Positions 32,096-40,933 of a stretch of 62,051 bases of DNA are shown here, piece by piece. The notes below the pieces were generated by a model. That model was not told the DNA's origin and made no database searches. It saw only the letters and a list, made by a program, of their open reading frames with translations. A program made the position numbers and the translations under genes. Numbering within the stretch: the first letter of the stretch is position 1; each line of letters opens with the position of its first letter. This DNA is from a virus: positions 1 to 62,051 of IMG/VR virus record IMGVR_UViG_3300049259_000057. One strand, given 5' to 3'.

Positions 32096-33037
32096 TCAGC
32101 TCGTGGTCGCGGTGAGGGTCGCGGCGGCCGAGCTGCCATTGGCGTTGTTGCTGACGACACTGACCACGTACTGGGTGGCGGTGACCAGGCCACCCACGGT
32201 GCATGCCAACGTCGTGTTCGGGTTGGGCGGGGTGAAGGTGGCACCACCGACAGCGGTCCCGTTGCTGGCCAACACAATGGACACGGTGTAGGACACGGGA
32301 ACCGGGCCGGTGGCCGGTGCGGTCCACGTGATCGGCAGCGTGGTCGCGGTCTTGGCGCCCAGGGTGAGCCCGGTCGGCGGGTTCGGCAGGGCCAGCGCAC
32401 GCCACCCAGGCCCGTCGCGGAATCGCTTGATGGTGTAGCCAGCAACGGAATCCGGGAATGCCTGAAACGTGAGCGGTGTCTGTACTTCGGTTTTCGCTAC
32501 CCAGTCCTGTTTGTCGGGCTTGATCATGAGGGCGCGCGGATACAGCGTCGCCATGAATGAATAGGAACCACTGGCACCGTCGACGCCCAGGAACAGCAGT
32601 GAACGGTAGATGATGCTCGGCACCTTCGGCTTGACGACGGAATAGCCGGAACCGCCGAGCGTGCCAGCGCTGGCCAGCGAGAGACCGTTGTAGAGGCAAT
32701 CCGAAACCGGGCTTGATTGCAGAACGGTGATTTTCGCCTGTTCCGTGTCGGCCGTGACATCGGTGCGCAACGGCTGACGAGTCTGCCACGATGTCGTGTC
32801 AGCGGTCGTGTAGTTGGGGGTAAATTCGACGCCGTTTTCGTCCAGGTAGCCTAGATCGGTCCACCCGTCCGTAGTGAGCAGGGTCGAGCTGAGTAGCCCG
32901 GTGGTGGAGTCGAACGGCGAATACGACGCGAATGCATTACTCGCGCTGTAGTCCTGCACCAGCACAGAGCCGTACAGCGCTTTTCGAACAAGAGCGGAGG
33001 TACCCGGAAAAATGCTATCCCAGGTGACACCGGCCAT
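32096..33037 (-). CDS. major tail protein with C-terminal Ig-like domain
   Basis: A 313-residue tail tube protein. The tube domain covers about 1-225 (GTSALVRKALYGSVLVQDY, LGYLDENGVEF). After NPPTGLTLGAKTATTLPITW comes a fibronectin type III/Ig-like domain (about 230-313, ending VVSVVSNNANGSS). Such domains decorate the outside of the tail and may bind carbohydrate. Confidence 0.9.
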   Translation of the reverse strand: MAGVTWDSIFPGTSALVRKALYGSVLVQDYSASNAFASYSPFDSTTGLLSSTLLTTDGWTDLGYLDENGVEFTPNYTTADTTSWQTRQPLRTDVTADTEQAKITVLQSSPVSDCLYNGLSLASAGTLGGSGYSVVKPKVPSIIYRSLLFLGVDGASGSYSFMATLYPRALMIKPDKQDWVAKTEVQTPLTFQAFPDSVAGYTIKRFRDGPGWRALALPNPPTGLTLGAKTATTLPITWTAPATGPVPVSYTVSIVLASNGTAVGGATFTPPNPNTTLACTVGGLVTATQYVVSVVSNNANGSSAAATLTATTS

Positions 33038-33061
33038 GGCGATATCTCCTCGTCAGTGCGA

Positions 33062-33445
33062 TTAGGGCGCGGCGCCAACGCGGGATTCCACAATGTAGGT
33101 CGACACGTAGCGCTGAAGGTTTTCGTCGTCGTAGTTAATCCACTGTGGACCGGTGACGGTTTCGACCGAATCCACTAACACGCCATTCACGGCGGTATGT
33201 TTCAGGCGCATCATGGCCCCGTGGACCGTGCGCGCGATCATGCTCGCCGTGGCCCGTGTCGCAGCGAAACAGTCGATATCGACCAACGCCGAGTCCGTCA
33301 CGTAGTTGTCACCACCACCGACCCGGTTGACCTGGACAAAAGGCAGCACGGTCAACACGTTCTGTGGCAAATCCACTGACACGCCCTGGATTCCGGATAG
33401 TGGTGTCAGGTAGGCCACCAACAATGCCTCTACGTCCGCGTACAC
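33062..33445 (-). CDS. tail terminator protein
   Basis: A 127-residue protein, taken from the GTG at 33445 because GGGAGG lies eight bases before it. The text VEALLVAYLTPLSG, LPFVQVNRVGGGD and ALVDIDCFAATRATASMIA is that of the tail terminator/completion family. It is placed between the connector and the major tail protein, as expected. Confidence 0.8.
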   Translation of the reverse strand: MYADVEALLVAYLTPLSGIQGVSVDLPQNVLTVLPFVQVNRVGGGDNYVTDSALVDIDCFAATRATASMIARTVHGAMMRLKHTAVNGVLVDSVETVTGPQWINYDDENLQRYVSTYIVESRVGAAP

Positions 33446-33467
33446 CGGGGGCACCTCCCAAGAGGTG

Positions 33468-33899
33468 TTAGGCGCGTGTTCGGCGCCGAGCGGCCCGTTT
33501 CCGTTGTGTGCCAGCGTTCGTGGCGTCGTACTCGGCGGACCCGGCATAGCTGGACGCGGCTTGTGCGTGGCCGGTGGCGAGGTAATCGAGCGTGCGGCGC
33601 AACACGGACCGGCGAGGCACCTTTTTTGATCCGTATTCTTGCCACCACGCGGTGTAATCGTCGCTGAAAATGCGCAAAGTCATCCGGTTCTTTCCCGATT
33701 TGACCTCGTACTGGAGTGAGTCACGGTATTGACCGGGCCGGGTGTTTTTGGTGGTACGGGTGCCAACCGGCGCAATGGATCGGGCGTAGTCGACACCTTT
33801 CCGGCCCAAATCTTCTAGATACCTGCGCAACTCGGGATTGGTCCGCAGAAACACGCCGACCTCGGCGTAATTCATGGTGAACGTGACCTCACCGGCCAT
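33468..33899 (-). CDS. HK97 gp10-like neck protein
   Basis: A 143-residue basic protein with LEDLGRKGVDYARSIAPVGT and DSLQYEVKSGKNRMTLRI, typical of the gp10/tail-completion neck family, and an Arg-rich end (RKRAARRRTRA). It probably joins head and tail. Confidence 0.75.
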   Translation of the reverse strand: MAGEVTFTMNYAEVGVFLRTNPELRRYLEDLGRKGVDYARSIAPVGTRTTKNTRPGQYRDSLQYEVKSGKNRMTLRIFSDDYTAWWQEYGSKKVPRRSVLRRTLDYLATGHAQAASSYAGSAEYDATNAGTQRKRAARRRTRA

Positions 33900-33917
33900 C
33901 GCGAGACCTCCCGGATA

Positions 33918-34247
33918 TCAACCCGTGGCGCGTCGCAACAGGCATTCCAGGTGATGTGGCTGTCCGCGCATGTCTATCCACACCTGCGGGTCACCGTCGA
34001 CTTCGTACAGCAGGCCACGCGAGATCACCGCGTCTGTCACGGTGAGCCCGGTTCCGGCCGGGGCGTACAGTTTCCACCGGGTGATGACCTGGTCCACGTC
34101 GGACAGTTCCTCACTGGTGGTGAGCGGCTGCACCGAGCAGCCCGTGACGTGCTCCTGCGTCTCGATTTTCGAGGGCACACCCAACACGTCCGGCGGCCCC
34201 GTTGCACGGTGCACGATGATCACCGTTTCGTGACCTGGCCGTGTCAC
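33918..34247 (-). CDS. head closure-type protein
   Basis: A 109-residue protein from the GTG at 34247 (GTGA overlap). Strand-rich text (VIIVHRATGPPDVLGVP, RWKLYAPAGTGLTVTDAV, YEVDGDPQVW) is typical of small head-closure/stopper proteins. The role is assigned from position between adaptor and neck. Confidence 0.7.
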   Translation of the reverse strand: MTRPGHETVIIVHRATGPPDVLGVPSKIETQEHVTGCSVQPLTTSEELSDVDQVITRWKLYAPAGTGLTVTDAVISRGLLYEVDGDPQVWIDMRGQPHHLECLLRRATG

Positions 34248-34873
34248 CGTAGTTCCACTGTGGTCGCGGCCCGCCGGAACGGTGCGAGCATCCGCATTTC
34301 GGCGTCGGTCAACCCGAGGACACCGTCTTGCGCTGCGGCACTCAGCCGGTAGGACAGGCCGCCTACGGTGGAGCTGGGCGCGCTGGTCGGCCCGGGGGTG
34401 TCCAGGACGCGGCACACCATGGAGCACACCACGGTCACCACGGGGTCAGGCATCGTGGTGTAGCCGTAGACGTAGATCACGCGCATGAGCGGTGTCTGGT
34501 ATTGCAACAGATAGGTGATCTCGTCCGGCAAGTTGATCACCGTCTGAATGGCGCCGATCCAGATTTCCTGGCCGCCGTCCCACATCCACGCACCCATGGG
34601 CAATACCAACAAGCTGTTCGTCTGCAACGTGTCCACGATGCCGACAGCGGTCACTGCCGTCACGGGCGCCTGGCGTAGCCGTAGCCGGTCACCGATCGGC
34701 CGGATTGTCTCGGTAATGGTGGTCGGTGCAGCCGAGAAGGTCTGCCGCGTGTAGGTGCGGACCACGGTGGACGCGTCGACCAGGAGACTGGCCACCCGAG
34801 TGGCGACACTGTCACTCCACGGCCCCGGATAGCGCGACTGGACGTCGGCCACGGTCGCGAGGGGATCGGCCAC
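34244..34873 (-). CDS. head-tail adaptor protein
   Basis: A 209-residue protein, GTG start. MADPLATVADVQSRYPG and VASLLVDASTVVRTYT at the front match the gp6/gp15 connector family, while the C-terminal part is helical with a Ser/Gly turn (SAPSSTVGGLSYRLSAAA). It overlaps the glycosyltransferase gene by 62 bases. Confidence 0.75.
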   Translation of the reverse strand: MADPLATVADVQSRYPGPWSDSVATRVASLLVDASTVVRTYTRQTFSAAPTTITETIRPIGDRLRLRQAPVTAVTAVGIVDTLQTNSLLVLPMGAWMWDGGQEIWIGAIQTVINLPDEITYLLQYQTPLMRVIYVYGYTTMPDPVVTVVCSMVCRVLDTPGPTSAPSSTVGGLSYRLSAAAQDGVLGLTDAEMRMLAPFRRAATTVELR

Positions 34874-35867
34874 CGGTCACCCCCTCTACAGCCGCCACCC
34901 AGCGGTCTAGGTCGGCATCGGTGGGCAACGCTGCGGCACGAGCGGCGGCCAGGGCGGACGCGGCGGACCAGCCGGCCGGGGTGAGCAGCCGGGTCAGGTG
35001 CAGGGCCCACGCGTCGACGTCGCCCCGGTCGGCGTACAGGCCAGCGTCGCCGAGTGATTCACGGAGTCCCGGTGTGGGATGCGCGATCGTGGGGATACCG
35101 CTACAGGCCGCCTCGGTGCCGACACGCCCGTAGGACTCGTACACACTCGGCATGAGGAGGATTCGCGTCCGGCGGTAGACCTCGTCCCGCATCCGGTCAC
35201 CGGCTAGGTGGCTCTGCCATCGGACGTTGGGCCGGTCGCGGCGATCCTGTTCCCCGTAGGCGCCTTCTACGGCCAGAAAGGTGACTTTCGGGAACCGGTC
35301 GGCCAGCGCGTAGAAGATGTCCGAACCTTTGTCACGGGTGGGGTTGACCAGGGTGACCCAGCGGCCGGGCGTGGTGCGGTACTCGTCCGGGACCACGGGT
35401 GGCCGCACCACGATCATCGGCGACATCGACTGTCCGGTGTGCTCGGCGGCCCACCATTGCCGGATATCCGCCGCCATCCATTCGGTGTTCGCCACGGCCA
35501 GGTCTGGCCGCCGTGTCAGCGCCCGTTTCGTGGTGTCATAGGTGTTGTGCAACAGGTGCACCACGGGCACCCGGTAGGTGTCGCCGAGTATCGACGCGCG
35601 CTCGGTGCTTTCCAGGTGCGTCACGATGACATCGGGTCGTCGGCCCGGGTCGACCAGCCACCGAATCGGGTCGCTCTTGTCGTGACGGGGATGGACGCGG
35701 ACACCGTCCCACGTGTACGGCTCGGTGATGGCCGTGTGGACGCGTGACAGGATGACGTCGACGGTGTGTCCGCGTGTCACCAGTGCGCGCAACAGGCCGT
35801 GTGCGGCCATTTCAGCGCCTGCGCAATGGTGCGGGGCGTACAGGTGGAGCATGGCCAGGACCCGCAC
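34812..35867 (-). CDS. GT4-type glycosyltransferase
   Basis: A 351-residue GT-B enzyme. The N-terminal Rossmann half begins MRVLAMLHLYAPHHCAGAE (acceptor side); the C-terminal half has LVNPTRDKGSD and the E-x7-E motif E244...E252 within YESYGRVGTEA. It would use a nucleotide sugar, probably in the cytoplasm. Set between capsid and connector genes, it may glycosylate virion proteins, as reported for some actinophages; a surface-conversion role is also possible. Confidence 0.9.
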   Translation of the reverse strand: MRVLAMLHLYAPHHCAGAEMAAHGLLRALVTRGHTVDVILSRVHTAITEPYTWDGVRVHPRHDKSDPIRWLVDPGRRPDVIVTHLESTERASILGDTYRVPVVHLLHNTYDTTKRALTRRPDLAVANTEWMAADIRQWWAAEHTGQSMSPMIVVRPPVVPDEYRTTPGRWVTLVNPTRDKGSDIFYALADRFPKVTFLAVEGAYGEQDRRDRPNVRWQSHLAGDRMRDEVYRRTRILLMPSVYESYGRVGTEAACSGIPTIAHPTPGLRESLGDAGLYADRGDVDAWALHLTRLLTPAGWSAASALAAARAAALPTDADLDRWVAAVEGVTGGRSPRDRGRRPVALSGAVE

Positions 35868-35884
35868 GCCCTACACTTCCCCTC

Positions 35885-36088
35885 ATGCCGACACCACAGG
35901 AGACGCCCTGCCCGAACCCCGCATGTGGCCAGATGGGGCTAATCGTCGGACGAATACTGAGGGCGCGGCCGATCGGCTCGTTTTCGCTGTCCGGGCAACA
36001 GATGAAAGTGTCCGCACGGGAATCCCTGCGATGGCGTTGCCCATCCTGCGGTGCGAGCGGTCCGGCGGCACCGTCCGATGAGGAATGA
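35885..36088 (+). CDS. plus-strand zinc-ribbon protein inside the late operon
   Basis: A 67-residue protein with CPNPAC (about 8-13) and CPSC (about 54-57), a clear four-cysteine zinc ribbon. It is the only rightward gene between 20.3 and 56.4 kb. No ribosome-binding site precedes ATG 35885. Instead TACACT ends seven bases before the ATG, so transcription could begin at the A of the ATG, giving a leaderless mRNA. Confidence 0.65.
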   Translation: MPTPQETPCPNPACGQMGLIVGRILRARPIGSFSLSGQQMKVSARESLRWRCPSCGASGPAAPSDEE

Positions 36089-36206
36089 CGAGGTGCCGGC
36101 CACGGGGTCTACGGTGACACCTCGCCCTGCCGGCCCTCACGCGACAACCCATGTCCATCCCGGTACCAGGGCTTGGCGGCTGTTACCGCGTGAGCACATT
36201 CTCTCG

Positions 36207-37163
36207 TTAGCTGTTCGGCCCTGCCGAGACGAGCGCCGCGAACGGGAACCGAGTCGCGCTGGTGGTGTTGAGCCGAGTCACCGGGTTCGCCGTGGCGAAC
36301 GCCAACCGCATCGTTACCCGCATGGCCACGCTGTCTTGCTGCATAAGGTTCAACACGATAGCGCCAGCGTCATTCGAAATGACACCTTCAGTGAAGAGCT
36401 TGAACGAAATGTCAGCCCTCATGCCGACGAGCGCGTCATCCCAGTCACCGGCGATGAGCTGTGCCGAGGATTCCACCCACGAACCGTTATCCACTTCGGA
36501 CAGCGGGTAGCCGTACAAATTGCCGCCCGGGGTGCCCTGGAGATTCGGCTGGTAGATCGGCAGGTTGGTGCTGGCCGAGCGCATACCGACCAGACGCCAA
36601 TTCAGGCCAGGCCGAGCCGCGAAACCGTCGATAGAATAGCCGTCCTGGGTGAGCAGTTCGCCGATCTTGGTGACGTCCTGCGCCAGGTCGACCCCGGTAC
36701 CCATGGTGACCGTGTTGCCCGCCGCGACAGCACCGTCATATAGGCTGGTGCTCCATGTGGATGGCTTGCTGACCCCGAAAAAACAGGCACCGTCGATGAG
36801 CGCGCCGATGGCTTCCGTCATTCGGGGCATGACCTCGTCCCAGATGGGGACATCCGCATCCGCTAGATACGATTCAGGGATGGGGACGATGGTCGCGATT
36901 TCCTCGGCGACGAGATTGACGTTCTTCCATTTCTGGGTGCTGGTCTGCTTCATTCCGGTGTCACCACCGACGAAATAGGCGAGCGGCAGAACGTCCAGTA
37001 CCGGCAGACGCTGGGTTTTCGCGCTCATCGGCACTTTGCGGGCGCGCTGAAGAATCGCGCACTGCTTCGGCAGTTCCTGAATGATCTGGTTGCTGACCGG
37101 CTCGGGTACGAGCGGATCGGACCCGCTGGACGCGCGAGTAATCGACTCGCCATAGTCAGGCAT
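36207..37163 (-). CDS. major capsid protein (HK97 fold)
   Basis: A 318-residue protein from the ATG at 37163, behind GGAGGAG. The text IIQELPKQCAILQRARKVPMS, RLPVLDVLPLAYFVGGDTG, IPESYLADADVPIWDEV and the C-terminal RVTMRLAFATANP are those of phage capsid proteins of the HK97 type. It lies after the scaffold gene; no internal protease was seen nearby. Confidence 0.92.
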   Translation of the reverse strand: MPDYGESITRASSGSDPLVPEPVSNQIIQELPKQCAILQRARKVPMSAKTQRLPVLDVLPLAYFVGGDTGMKQTSTQKWKNVNLVAEEIATIVPIPESYLADADVPIWDEVMPRMTEAIGALIDGACFFGVSKPSTWSTSLYDGAVAAGNTVTMGTGVDLAQDVTKIGELLTQDGYSIDGFAARPGLNWRLVGMRSASTNLPIYQPNLQGTPGGNLYGYPLSEVDNGSWVESSAQLIAGDWDDALVGMRADISFKLFTEGVISNDAGAIVLNLMQQDSVAMRVTMRLAFATANPVTRLNTTSATRFPFAALVSAGPNS

Positions 37164-37222
37164 CGGGGTTACTCCTCCGAAATGTTGCGAGCGCCCCACT
37201 CACGCGGCTATGGCGACTCGTC

Positions 37223-37786
37223 TTACGGTGTGGTGTCGTAGCCGGCTTTACGTCGCAGCCACGCATTCATGTCTTCTGACGGCTTAGCCGTGGTCCGGGC
37301 GCCCTGTTTCAGGTCCGGTTTTGCGGGCTGCACCTTTTTCGCCAACACCTTGGCTTGCGCCAGCGCGGCATCCGGTTCGGTCGCGGTCAGAAAATCCGCC
37401 ATGTCGGCGTCAAGACCAGCCTCCCGAGCCGCTTTCATTCGAATGTCTCGAATGCGGTGCTCGCCGAGTTCTTTCTCAGCGGCGGCCAGGCGGTCGGACA
37501 GCTTCTGTGTCTCGGTTTTCTGCGCATCCTCGATATCGGCAAGCTTTTTCGCTGCGTCGGCGTTGGCCTTGGCTGCTGTCTCGTGCTTCCGGGACAGGGT
37601 CCGCCACTTCTCGGCTTGTGCCTGCCAATCGGTGTCCGTGCCGGTCGCCGTGCCGGTGTCACTGGTCGCCGTGTCGGCGGTTCCGGTGGCGGTCGTCCCG
37701 GTGTCAGTGCTCCCGGTGGTGGTTGCGGTGGTCCCGGTGTCGGTGGTCGTGCCTGTACTGGTGCCTGTGGTTGCCGTGTCGGCCAT
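37223..37786 (-). CDS. capsid scaffold protein
   Basis: A 187-residue protein from the ATG at 37786. The first 60 residues are almost only Thr, Gly, Asp and Ala in repeats (TGTTTDTGTT type). Then comes a long Ala/Lys/Glu coiled coil (about 65-140) and a basic end (RRKAGYD), the usual scaffold plan. The repeat part may vary between relatives. Confidence 0.85.
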   Translation of the reverse strand: MADTATTGTSTGTTTDTGTTATTTGSTDTGTTATGTADTATSDTGTATGTDTDWQAQAEKWRTLSRKHETAAKANADAAKKLADIEDAQKTETQKLSDRLAAAEKELGEHRIRDIRMKAAREAGLDADMADFLTATEPDAALAQAKVLAKKVQPAKPDLKQGARTTAKPSEDMNAWLRRKAGYDTTP

Positions 37787-37841
37787 ATCGGGTGTCCCTG
37801 TCGGGGTATCGGCGCCGTGTCGGTGCCGTGGGTGGTGCGGG

Positions 37842-39314
37842 CTAGCTGGCGGCTTGCGGAATGGGTGCCTTCGGGATGGGTGGAACGGCACCAGTGCCGG
37901 CGGCCGGGGCCGAGCCGTTCGAGCTGGCCGCCGGAACCGGGTCGGCTGGCGCTGCCGCCGCCGCCGCGAGGGCGATCACCTTGGCGTCCGATTTCCGTTC
38001 GGCGTCCATCCGCTCGATTTCTTGGGGCGACTTGTCCAGCATTTCCATGCGGGTGCGCCAAGGCACGTCGGATGCCTTGAGTTGCACGCTGGCCGACGCC
38101 ATTTCGGTCAACGTCCGGAATTGCGGGTCTTTCCAGATGACTTCGGCATCGTCCGGGACCGTTTTCCCAAGAACTTTGCCGGCCAATCGGTAGACGGCTT
38201 CCCAGGATTCACCGAATTCCTGCTCCCGTTCCGCCACTTTGCAGGTCAACCCGACCTCGGCTTGCGCCAAGGCGTCGCCGCTGGCGTTCACGATTTGGCC
38301 GACCAGATAATGGGGCGGACACCGGGTGATGGCGGCCAACGTCTGCACCGACGAATCAATGGCGGCAATCAGCGGCCGAAGGTCGGTCGAACCAAACTCG
38401 CCGAATTCGGCTTTTTCTTCCGGGGTGACCCACAGGAGATCAGCCCCCGGATCGAAAAGGGTCTGCGGATTGCCCTTGTCGTCTTCCGGATCGACACCTT
38501 TCACCCATCGCTGTTTATACGCCTGCATCGCAGAAATGACAGACAGGTCAAGCGTCAAGGTGTTGATGCGGTCTTGAACGTCGCAGACATCCTCGAATTC
38601 CCCGAGCCCGTTACCCGCCAAATCCGGCCGACACACGAAGGGCACCACCGGCACCTCGCCGAGCGGATTCTCCGCGACCCCGTCCGGGGCGAAACCGTTG
38701 GCAACGTCAATATCCCAGGTGGCCGGTTTCCATGCGGTTCGCACTTTATTCAGCGGTGTCCGGGACCGGTAATAGTGCACGGTGTCCGGTAGATAGAGCA
38801 CTGCGAACGCCAGATTTTCGACGTCGTCGGCCCACAGTTTCAGGGCGGCCCGAATGAGATACCGGTCAGCCGGGGCGGATTCGTGGATCACTTGCCGGGG
38901 GTCTTCCCCCGTGACGAGGGGCGTTCCGTTCTGGTCGCCCACGATCACGTACGACCGGGACATGACCACGGCGGCCCGATGCACCAGGCCGCTATTCGCG
39001 TCCATCCGGTTGGCTTGCCACCAACCCCACGCGGCGGTGTCCGTGGTGTCGCTGCCGGTGCCGCCGACCCGAAACCCCGTCACTTTCATGCGCTCTAGCA
39101 GCGTTTCCGCGACCAAGCCGACGTAATTGGACCTCGATTGTTTCTGTAGCCGCTTATATGCTTCCCGCATTTTCCGGTTGCCGAACGGAAGCGGATGCCG
39201 TCCCTTGTGATATGCCTCTAGCCGGTCGAATCGAGGCCGATCGGTGGTGAGTCGCTGGCCGAGCCTGAGAAGCCACCAGCCGGGGGCACCGGGGGTTGTG
39301 GTGTCGTCCAGCAC
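37842..39314 (-). CDS. portal protein
   Basis: A 490-residue portal of the SPP1 gp6-like group, the DNA gate of the head. Landmarks are YHKGRHPLPFGN, SNYVGLVAETLLERM, AVVMSRSYVIVGD, CDVQDRINTLTLDL and the helical LPP-type end PPHYLVGQIVNASGDAL. An Ala/Pro-rich disordered tail of about 50 residues closes the protein. Confidence 0.92.
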   Translation of the reverse strand: MLDDTTTPGAPGWWLLRLGQRLTTDRPRFDRLEAYHKGRHPLPFGNRKMREAYKRLQKQSRSNYVGLVAETLLERMKVTGFRVGGTGSDTTDTAAWGWWQANRMDANSGLVHRAAVVMSRSYVIVGDQNGTPLVTGEDPRQVIHESAPADRYLIRAALKLWADDVENLAFAVLYLPDTVHYYRSRTPLNKVRTAWKPATWDIDVANGFAPDGVAENPLGEVPVVPFVCRPDLAGNGLGEFEDVCDVQDRINTLTLDLSVISAMQAYKQRWVKGVDPEDDKGNPQTLFDPGADLLWVTPEEKAEFGEFGSTDLRPLIAAIDSSVQTLAAITRCPPHYLVGQIVNASGDALAQAEVGLTCKVAEREQEFGESWEAVYRLAGKVLGKTVPDDAEVIWKDPQFRTLTEMASASVQLKASDVPWRTRMEMLDKSPQEIERMDAERKSDAKVIALAAAAAAPADPVPAASSNGSAPAAGTGAVPPIPKAPIPQAAS

Positions 39315-39344
39315 GGCGCCCCCCTGCTAGTTGACTGGTGAGCG

Positions 39345-39608
39345 CTACAGGGTCGGTGGCACAACCGGCGGTGCGACAGTCGCCAAGCTGGGCGGTAGTG
39401 GGCGCGGCGTGTGTTTCGCCAGCCACGCGGCCACGAACGTCACGGCGCCTGTCACCAGGGCACCCACCATGGCGGTCACCATGGCCGGCACGGCGCCGTG
39501 AAACACGCTGACACCCAGCCACATCACGAGGAACCCGGTCACAGCAGACGCCACGGTGGCGACGGTGACCTTCGTTTCCACACCAGCCATGCGCACCGCC
39601 TTGATCAT
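39345..39608 (-). CDS. putative holin (two membrane helices)
   Basis: An 87-residue protein with membrane segments at about 16-38 and 44-64, then HTPRPLPPS. Small actinophage holins share this order and the HTPR ending. The start at 39608 overlaps the methyltransferase stop (ATGA). Its place far from the lysin is unusual, so another membrane role is possible. Confidence 0.6.
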   Translation of the reverse strand: MIKAVRMAGVETKVTVATVASAVTGFLVMWLGVSVFHGAVPAMVTAMVGALVTGAVTFVAAWLAKHTPRPLPPSLATVAPPVVPPTL

Positions 39609-40924
39609 CGAGCGTCCAATCTGGACAGAACCAAAGGAATGTAGGCCGCTTCCCGTTCGATGCCGACGCACCGGAAACCCTCGTCCCGTGCGGCCTGGGC
39701 CGTGGTGCCCGAACCGAGAAACGGGTCTAGCACAACTCCACCGGGCGGTGTCACCAGCCGCACCAACCATTGCATGAGGGCGAGTGGTTTCACCGTGGCG
39801 TGCGAGACGCCGTCCACTTTCGGCCGTTCCGACGTGGGCGCTTTAGCCTGATAGCGGAACGCGGGAAAGAATCGAGACGCGCCACCAGAGTCATTGTGAC
39901 CACGAACAGTATTCGGCCCTGACAGCCCTTTTCCATTGCCATAGACCATGTTCTGTCCGGCGCCGTCCCGCGTGCCACGATAAGAAGCAACCGCAACACT
40001 GACCCCGCTCTGGGCGTCCAGTTCCGCGACCGGGCAACCCGGCGCACAGTCCGTGTCACAGTCGGGCGCGTGGGATAGCACCACATTCGCGGGCCAGCGA
40101 CCAACGTGCGAAGGCGACCAACCCCCTAGCGGGCTAGATGCGCCCATGATTCCGCCACTACGGCGCGTACCACTTGCCGATGCAATAGGGCCGCCGTTCA
40201 CGCGGCACCCGTCGATGTTCAACGCCCCGGTGCCGTGCGCCAGCACTGTGGCGGCCACCGTGCCAGACAACGGTTTCCGGGCCACCACAATGGGCTCGTG
40301 GGCTGGTTTCAGGGCTGTCCCCCAGCCTTGCCACTGGCGCGCGGCATCGGTAGCGGGCGCCGAGAGATACTTGCCTTTAGCGTCCTGCGTTCCATAGGTA
40401 ACACCGTTTCCCCATTCAACGGTACGCCCCGAACTATGATGCACACTTGGTCCAATGATCTCACGCTCGGCGCCAGCCGCCTTATCAATCGCCTTGCCCA
40501 CGTCCAGCGATTTCGGGAACCCCGATCCGTATAGCCAGTCAATCGAGTCGCGTATCTCGAATCCGGCATCCTCGATAGCGCACACCAGCCGGTGCCAGGT
40601 GCGGGTACCGCCGAACGCCACGAGATGCCCGCCGGGGGTGAGCACGCGCCAGCATTCCCGCCACACGTCCGGCCGAAATGCTATGCCGGTGGCGTCCCAT
40701 GTCTGGCCCATGAATCCCCCGGACGCCTCACCTATCCGCGTCCGCCCGTGCGGGGTAGCGGGGTCATTGGTACGTGGTGAACCGTTGCGGCTAGTAGTCG
40801 TCAAATCGTATGGCGGGTCAGTAACAATGGCGTGCACCGATGCATCCGGCATAAGTGGCAACACGTCCAGACAGTCACCCAGGTACACTGTGACATCCGG
40901 GTCAGCATAAGCGGGCGCCAGCAT
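39605..40924 (-). CDS. DNA methyltransferase (beta-class, DPPY)
   Basis: A 439-residue amino-methyltransferase: catalytic DPPY at 36-39 in the N-terminal part, SAM-binding FLGSGTT at 402-408 near the end, the beta-class order. The large middle (about 130-380) would hold target recognition, including a Cys-rich stretch (CDTDCAPGCP). No restriction enzyme is adjacent, so it probably protects phage DNA against host restriction. Confidence 0.93.
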   Translation of the reverse strand: MLAPAYADPDVTVYLGDCLDVLPLMPDASVHAIVTDPPYDLTTTSRNGSPRTNDPATPHGRTRIGEASGGFMGQTWDATGIAFRPDVWRECWRVLTPGGHLVAFGGTRTWHRLVCAIEDAGFEIRDSIDWLYGSGFPKSLDVGKAIDKAAGAEREIIGPSVHHSSGRTVEWGNGVTYGTQDAKGKYLSAPATDAARQWQGWGTALKPAHEPIVVARKPLSGTVAATVLAHGTGALNIDGCRVNGGPIASASGTRRSGGIMGASSPLGGWSPSHVGRWPANVVLSHAPDCDTDCAPGCPVAELDAQSGVSVAVASYRGTRDGAGQNMVYGNGKGLSGPNTVRGHNDSGGASRFFPAFRYQAKAPTSERPKVDGVSHATVKPLALMQWLVRLVTPPGGVVLDPFLGSGTTAQAARDEGFRCVGIEREAAYIPLVLSRLDAR

Positions 40925-40933
40925 TCACGCCCC

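Noticed and set aside
31326-32291. 321-codon plus-strand frame opposite the tail chaperones
   Set aside because: Antisense shadow; the minus strand carries well-recognised tail genes and a frameshift site.
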